Part shown: one piece after another, positions 6,455-9,762 of the stretch
How positions within the stretch are numbered: position 1 is the stretch's first letter
Layout of the letters: every line of letters starts with the position of its first letter
DNA from: Actinomycetes bacterium
Lineage (GTDB): Bacteria; Actinomycetota; Acidimicrobiia; Acidimicrobiales; Acidimicrobiaceae
Direction of reading: 5' to 3'
NCBI GenBank assembly: GCA_021844725.1
Contig: JAKBSX010000055.1
Coordinates: forward strand, 1 to 9,762
Length of the DNA: 9,762 bases
Program-made: the position numbers and the translations under genes
The notes under the pieces: model-generated
Told to the model about the DNA's origin: nothing
What the model saw: only the letters and a program-made list of their open reading frames with translations
Database searches by the model: none

Positions 6455-6646
6455 ATGACCAACCTACTTTATCTGGCAATCCCGGCAGTTTTGTTGATTT
6501 TGGTTGGAGCGATCATTTCCCTCAGGGAGCGACGTCCCAGTGCTATTACTGAAGATGTGGACAGCTTTGCACGGTCCATGAAAGCACTTTCGTCCTCACG
6601 TAGTGCTCGTCCTGGTACGAATTCCAGGAGTTCCGACGCTGGCTAG
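6455..6646 (+). CDS. Small single-span membrane protein between moaE and the MreB-like gene
   Basis: A 63-residue protein. An N-terminal hydrophobic helix (about 3-22, LLYLAIPAVLLILVGAII) is followed by RERR (24-27), which by the positive-inside rule leaves a short cytoplasmic tail (about 28-63) rich in Ser, Arg and Gly. I do not recognise a family. It is judged real because GAGGAG (6440-6445) lies 9 nt before the ATG, it starts 3 nt after the moaE stop, and it runs to the start of the next gene. It overlaps the MreB-like frame by 8 nt if that gene starts at 6639, or 44 nt if at 6603. A role as membrane anchor or partner of the MreB-like protein is a guess from position only. Confidence 0.7.
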   Translation: MTNLLYLAIPAVLLILVGAIISLRERRPSAITEDVDSFARSMKALSSSRSARPGTNSRSSDAG

Positions 6647-7613
6647 TCTGCTTGCTTTAGATCTTGGAACTGCCAATACTGTAATCTGTCACCCTTCCAA
6701 AGGAATAATCTACGATCAACCTACACTGATTGCCCACGATAAGAAGTCCGGCAGGATTGTAGGTATAGGCCATGATGCTAAAGATGCTGTTGGGAAGGTA
6801 TCGGGTTATGTAGTTGTGGAGCGCCCGATTCGAGAAGGACGAATAGCCAACATCGAGGCCTTGGACAGTTATCTCGAGGCTCTGGTAAGAGTTTTGTCTC
6901 GAAAGCGGATTGCGCGGCCAAAGGTTGTTGTGGGAGTGCCTCCTTTTGTTTCAGTAGTTGAAGTTCGTTCCTTGCTGACTTCTTTGAGGAGGGCAGGATT
7001 CAGTGATATCACTCAGGTAAATTCGGTTCTAGCCAGCGCAATCGGATTGGGAGCTGATGTCAATCTGCCAACTGGATCAATGGTGGTAAATCTTGGTGCG
7101 GGAACTACTTTGAGTGGGATTGTTGCATTTGGTGAAGTCGTAGTTGACTCTCATGCTCCCTGTGGGGGCATGAGTTTAGACCAGTCGCTTACCGAATTCA
7201 TGAGATATAAGTGCGGTCTCTACATAGATGAAGATACCTCAGAAGAACTCAAACTTGCATTGGCTCGACTTGGCGAAGATGAGCCAAAGTATGTCAGTTC
7301 ATTATGGGGAAGGGATGTGGCCAAGGGAGTGCCGGTTCAGATCGAAATTCGCGAGGAGGACGTGCGTGAAATCATTGTGGATCCGATCAAGCGGATTATC
7401 GAAGTGGTACTGAATAATCTAGCTAACTGTCCGGCGGAACTAGCTCAGGATCTGGTATATGACGGTCTCCACCTTTGCGGCGGAAGTTCCCAAATTTCGG
7501 GGTTGGCGAAGATGATTGCAAAGGCATCACAGGTTCCGGTTCATTTGGTTGACGAACCTAGATATACCCTTGCCAGGGGATTAGCAATTTATGGTGGTTA
7601 CTTAGACAAATAA
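6603..7613 (+). CDS. Divergent MreB-like actin-fold protein
   Basis: A 336-residue actin-family protein of MreB length, expected to form filaments at the inner membrane in cell-shape control. Seen (numbering from GTG 6603): phosphate-1 ALDLGTANTVI (18-28), connect-1 VVVGVPPFVSVVEVRSLL (108-125), phosphate-2 VVNLGAGTTLSGIV (161-174), CGGMSLD (187-193) and adenosine loop LHLCGGSSQISGL (289-301). Key positions deviate from MreB: phosphate-2 VDIGGGTT reads VNLGAGTT (Asp to N163), and the hydrolytic Glu of EEPMAAAIG is S141 in NSVLASAIG. Nucleotide may still bind, but hydrolysis is doubtful. Start: the GTG has no Shine-Dalgarno, whereas a CTG at 6639 has AGGAG 8 nt upstream (6626-6630) and would give MASLLALDLGTAN, the usual MreB-type beginning; 6639 may be the true start. 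It ends 2 bp from the convergent HEAT gene. Confidence 0.82.
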   Translation: MLVLVRIPGVPTLASLLALDLGTANTVICHPSKGIIYDQPTLIAHDKKSGRIVGIGHDAKDAVGKVSGYVVVERPIREGRIANIEALDSYLEALVRVLSRKRIARPKVVVGVPPFVSVVEVRSLLTSLRRAGFSDITQVNSVLASAIGLGADVNLPTGSMVVNLGAGTTLSGIVAFGEVVVDSHAPCGGMSLDQSLTEFMRYKCGLYIDEDTSEELKLALARLGEDEPKYVSSLWGRDVAKGVPVQIEIREEDVREIIVDPIKRIIEVVLNNLANCPAELAQDLVYDGLHLCGGSSQISGLAKMIAKASQVPVHLVDEPRYTLARGLAIYGGYLDK

Positions 7614-7615
7614 AG

Positions 7616-8236
7616 TCAATCGTTGGAGCCTTCTGTGATCTCAAGAAGATCTTCGGCGATCTGACGCACCTGCCAGTCCCTGTCCTTGCACGCCTCTATC
7701 AGGGCGTCGGTCACACGTTGATTGTCATAGGAGGCCATGGCGACCACAGCGCGTCTACGAACGTTCGGGCGGTCGCTCATGGCGTGGAGTATCGTGTCAA
7801 GGCTGCACTCGTCTCCAATGGCTCCTAGGGCGGCTACAGCTGCCTCTCGAACAAATGACTCAGGGTGATTCGAAGCAATTTCAGAAATTATTTCAATGTC
7901 TGTTGGCTCTTCCCGCTCTCCTTCAGCCCACAACGCCATTTCTACTACGAATGGATCTGTGTCCGCCAACACCGAGCTAAGGGAGACCCCGGGGTATTGC
8001 GCAGAAATTTCGCAGCTTCTCCGCCGCACCGTAGAAGATGGGTCAGCTAACAGCTCAGATAACATTGCGTCATCAAGCTTACCCAGCTTGTTTAGCGTTG
8101 AAAGGGAAGATGCTCTTACCCCTGGATCGTCATCAGATAACCCAATCAGAGCTGCATCCACATTATTTTGATAGGCAGCCATAATTACTGCCAGTCGTTT
8201 TTGATTGGATTGTGCTAGTTCTTCTAAGATTTGCAT
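7616..8236 (-). CDS. HEAT-repeat protein
   Basis: A 206-residue soluble all-helical protein built of about six HEAT-like repeats. These are recognised by recurring D/H-P-x-x-V-R turn signatures followed by a helix: DDPGVRASS (36-44), DPSSTVRRRS (65-74), DTDPFVVEMA (92-101), HPESFVREAAVAAL (124-137), RPNVRRRAVVAMA (156-168) and DRDWQVRQIAEDLL (185-198). Such scaffolds bind protein partners and have no catalysis of their own; PBS-lyase-type HEAT proteins are similar. There is no signal peptide or membrane segment, so it is cytoplasmic. The ATG at 8236 has only a weak, distant AGGT upstream. It is divergent from the YlbL-like gene and convergent with the MreB-like gene with just 2 bp between stops, so transcripts probably overlap. 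Partner unknown; the neighbouring MreB-like protein is one candidate by position. Confidence 0.88.
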   Translation of the reverse strand: MQILEELAQSNQKRLAVIMAAYQNNVDAALIGLSDDDPGVRASSLSTLNKLGKLDDAMLSELLADPSSTVRRRSCEISAQYPGVSLSSVLADTDPFVVEMALWAEGEREEPTDIEIISEIASNHPESFVREAAVAALGAIGDECSLDTILHAMSDRPNVRRRAVVAMASYDNQRVTDALIEACKDRDWQVRQIAEDLLEITEGSND

Positions 8237-8345
8237 TTATTGGCTGACCTGCTCCAAGTAAGAGGTTGTGAAATATCTGACTGCAAATAGTGTCAGAAAC
8301 TAGATAATAATACAGAGAAGCATTTTTTCGATTGCAGGAGTGTGC
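8237..8345. promoter_or_regulatory. Divergent promoter gap between the HEAT and YlbL-like genes
   Basis: An AT-rich gap with a -10-like GATAATAAT (8303-8311) on the plus strand; I see no good -35. TCTGAC (8276-8281) and GTCAGA (8292-8297) form an inverted repeat with a 10-nt spacer just upstream, at a position where a regulator would meet the -35 region. GCAGGAG (8334-8340) is the ribosome binding site that favours the GTG at 8346. Confidence 0.35.
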
Positions 8346-9371
8346 GTGAAGTTAAGGCCCAAAAAGATATCTTTGTTGGCACTGTTAGTTATTGTCGTGA
8401 TCGTTCTTTCGTTCGTGAATTTGCCGGAATGGGCCATAGCTCCAGGAAAGGCACAGGAAGTATCAAAGCTTATAACTATTCAAGGGAAGTCGCCAACGCC
8501 CAAGGCGGGGCATATATTTATGACTGACGTTACCTTGGGGCCGGTTTCGGCAATTCAATGGCTATTTGACAAATTTGACTCCAATGTCCAGCTGGTGCCG
8601 AGTTCAGAAATTCTAGGGAATACACCACCGTCATCATTTATTCCGATACAGCTTGACCAAATGAAGCAATCCAAACAGAATGCTTCTGTGGCTGCACTCA
8701 GCTATCTGGGTTACAACCTCCACGAGATCAAGGGCGCAATCATTGCTGGAATGGCTAAGGATTCGGTAGTGAAGTCCATTTTAGCTCCAGGTGATCTGAT
8801 TACCAAGGTAGATAGTTCCGTGGTTACTTCAGCCTCACAATTTGTCTCTGTTATATCGAAGTACTCACCCAAGCAAAAGGTTGAAATAACATATATACCA
8901 GCGAGTCAGGTTGCGAACCGAACCTCCACCCAAGCTAGTTACAAGACTGCTGAAGTGACGCTGGGAAGCAGGCCAGGTGCACCTTCCAAGCCTTACCTCG
9001 GAATTGAAATCTATACCGGGGTGAGTTATAAAACTCCATTCGATATAAAGATCTCGACTCCCGGAATCGGTGGACCATCAGCAGGATTGGCTTTTACCTT
9101 GGGTATCATTGACCGGTTGGAGGGTGGCGGTCTTACAAAGGGGAAAAACATCGCTGCAACTGGAACAATTTCTCCGAACGGCAGTGTTGGCGATGTGGGT
9201 GGGGTGCCTCAGAAGACAATTGCAGTTGAAAGGGCAGGGGCTCGGCTGTTCCTCGTTCCCCCTCAGGAATACAAAGCTGCGCTTTCGAAGGACACGCCTC
9301 AATTGAAAGTCGAAGCAGTCTCCACCCTGGCTCAAGCGGTTAAGGATGTAAAAACTTTTGCAGGCTCATAA
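8346..9371 (+). CDS. YlbL-like PDZ-Lon domain envelope protease (Ser/Lys dyad)
   Basis: A 341-residue membrane-anchored protease. A basic N-terminus is followed by one signal-anchor helix (about 8-26) and an extracytoplasmic linker with the family AIAPG element (30-34). Then come a PDZ domain (about 125-205, with APGDLITKVD at 147-156) and a Lon-type proteolytic domain (about 215-341). The dyad is intact: Ser245 in GIGGPSAGLAF (240-250) and Lys290 in GDVGGVPQKTIAV (282-294). Length and layout match YlbL (B. subtilis) and actinobacterial PDZ proteins, which act at the outer face of the membrane. I chose GTG 8346, not GTG 8340, because AGGAG (8336-8340) overlaps the earlier codon and lies 5 nt before the later one. 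It precedes a DivIVA-domain gene and probably shares its transcript. Confidence 0.93.
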   Translation: MKLRPKKISLLALLVIVVIVLSFVNLPEWAIAPGKAQEVSKLITIQGKSPTPKAGHIFMTDVTLGPVSAIQWLFDKFDSNVQLVPSSEILGNTPPSSFIPIQLDQMKQSKQNASVAALSYLGYNLHEIKGAIIAGMAKDSVVKSILAPGDLITKVDSSVVTSASQFVSVISKYSPKQKVEITYIPASQVANRTSTQASYKTAEVTLGSRPGAPSKPYLGIEIYTGVSYKTPFDIKISTPGIGGPSAGLAFTLGIIDRLEGGGLTKGKNIAATGTISPNGSVGDVGGVPQKTIAVERAGARLFLVPPQEYKAALSKDTPQLKVEAVSTLAQAVKDVKTFAGS

Positions 9372-9381
9372 CTTGAAGAAG

Positions 9382-9759
9382 TATTTGCTGGTGTCAGTGT
9401 GGCCGTTGTTGAAAAGATAAAATATAACAAGTCGATTAATGAAAGATTGTCAGTTCATGAGCAATCGATCGATTTCTTACCTAGTCTTGTCTCTATGAGT
9501 TTTGAGACTTCTCAACCCGATACTGAAATTAAATTGGACCCGATTGAAGTCCAAAATAAGACATTTGCCACTGCATGGAAGGGCTACAAGGTTGAAGAGG
9601 TTAGGGCATACCTTGCGAAAGTGGCTTTTTCGATTCGCGAACTCAACGGTGAGCTGGCAGGAATAAAGAATCGTTTATATGAGATAGAACATTTAGAAAA
9701 AGCTGCAGATCAGGATGATTTTAAAAGAATAACAAAGGCCACACTGACACCAGCAAATA
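9382..9759. repeat. Long inverted repeat flanking a ~320-bp segment (candidate invertible element)
   Basis: The left arm 9382-9410 and right arm 9731-9759 are reverse complements at 28 of 29 positions, with 23 contiguous matches (9382-9404 against 9737-9759). The core reads TTGCTGGTGTCAGTGTGGCC (9385-9404) on the left and its exact complement on the right. The single mismatch is 9405/9736, and homology stops at 9381/9760. The left arm lies in the YlbL-DivIVA gap starting 10 nt after the stop; the right arm is within the DivIVA-domain coding sequence (codons about 79-89). Arm length and spacing resemble phase-variable invertible segments. No recombinase gene is in view. Confidence 0.85.
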
Positions 9760-9762
9760 ATC
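9495..9762 (+). CDS. DivIVA-domain protein, partial (runs off the window)
   Basis: The first 89 codons of a gene cut by the window edge. Residues 14-50 match the N-terminal DivIVA domain: LDPIEVQNKTF (14-24) and the hallmark WKGYKVEEVRAYL (28-40, compare RGYdpeEVdaFL), then a helical, charged stretch (about 45-80) likely to begin a coiled coil. DivIVA-type proteins bind curved or negatively charged membrane and place division or polar-growth machinery; in actinobacteria several paralogues exist. The ATG at 9495 has no recognisable Shine-Dalgarno. The same frame is open back to the YlbL stop (9369-9371), so a TTG at 9447 or a GTG at 9399 could be the real start. The right arm of the long inverted repeat lies in codons 79-89, just after the domain. 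Confidence 0.8.
   Translation, partial: MSFETSQPDTEIKLDPIEVQNKTFATAWKGYKVEEVRAYLAKVAFSIRELNGELAGIKNRLYEIEHLEKAADQDDFKRITKATLTPANN

Noticed and set aside
9382..9759. The long inverted repeat as ends of a miniature transposon (TA-flanked)
   Set aside because: The interior encodes the recognisable DivIVA domain in frame with the gene, which is not expected of an inserted non-coding element.
9731..9762. The inverted repeat as a whole-genome-amplification or assembly fold-back chimera
   Set aside because: A fold-back would continue as the exact reverse complement past the arm; homology stops at 9760 and has a mismatch at 9736. Not fully excluded without reads.

Overview
The window reads as a moderate-GC chromosomal segment of an actinobacterium. 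Two WhiB-family [4Fe-4S] regulators, a DUF2342 zincin, a YlbL-type PDZ/Lon-like protease and a DivIVA-domain protein are all actinobacterial hallmarks. The rather low GC and the MreB-like and HEAT neighbours make an uncultured Acidimicrobiia-type lineage the best guess; this is inference only. I see no rRNA, tRNA, CRISPR, phage or IS gene. The content is housekeeping-like, with AT-rich regulatory gaps.

Layout. 106-381 (+) is a WhiB-like protein, convergent with a minus-strand pair: a second WhiB-like gene (1242-1517) followed by glutamate formimidoyltransferase ftcD (403-1212, TTG start). A 387-bp AT-rich divergent gap (1518-1904), rich in inverted repeats, separates this pair from a plus-strand multi-spanning GT-C/PIG-V-like mannosyltransferase (1905-3080). 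A 91-residue protein of unknown function follows (3196-3471). Next is a minus-strand pair read from 5863 to 3510: a membrane-anchored HtrA-like PDZ protein, then a DUF2342 zincin-like protein. Divergent from it is a plus-strand cluster: moaE, a 63-residue one-helix membrane protein and an MreB-like actin homologue. This converges with a HEAT-repeat protein (7616-8236, minus) at a 2-bp gap. A YlbL-like PDZ/Ser-Lys protease (8346-9371) follows, and the window ends inside a DivIVA-domain gene (from 9495).

How the genes may fit together. The right half looks like a cell-envelope and cell-shape neighbourhood: MreB-like, DivIVA-domain, two PDZ envelope proteins and a zincin-like protein. Three consecutive members of enzyme families appear to have lost catalytic residues. 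The HtrA-like protein lacks the Ser-containing GNSGG segment. The zincin-like protein has HELVM in place of HExxH. The MreB-like protein has Asn for the phosphate-2 Asp and Ser for the hydrolytic Glu. The YlbL-like protein keeps its Ser/Lys dyad. This suggests scaffold or sensor roles for the degenerate members.

The most striking DNA structure is a long inverted repeat (28 of 29 bp, with 23 contiguous) at 9382-9410 and 9731-9759. It encloses about 320 bp that carry the start and N-terminal domain of the DivIVA-domain gene, an arrangement like that of phase-variable invertible DNA segments.
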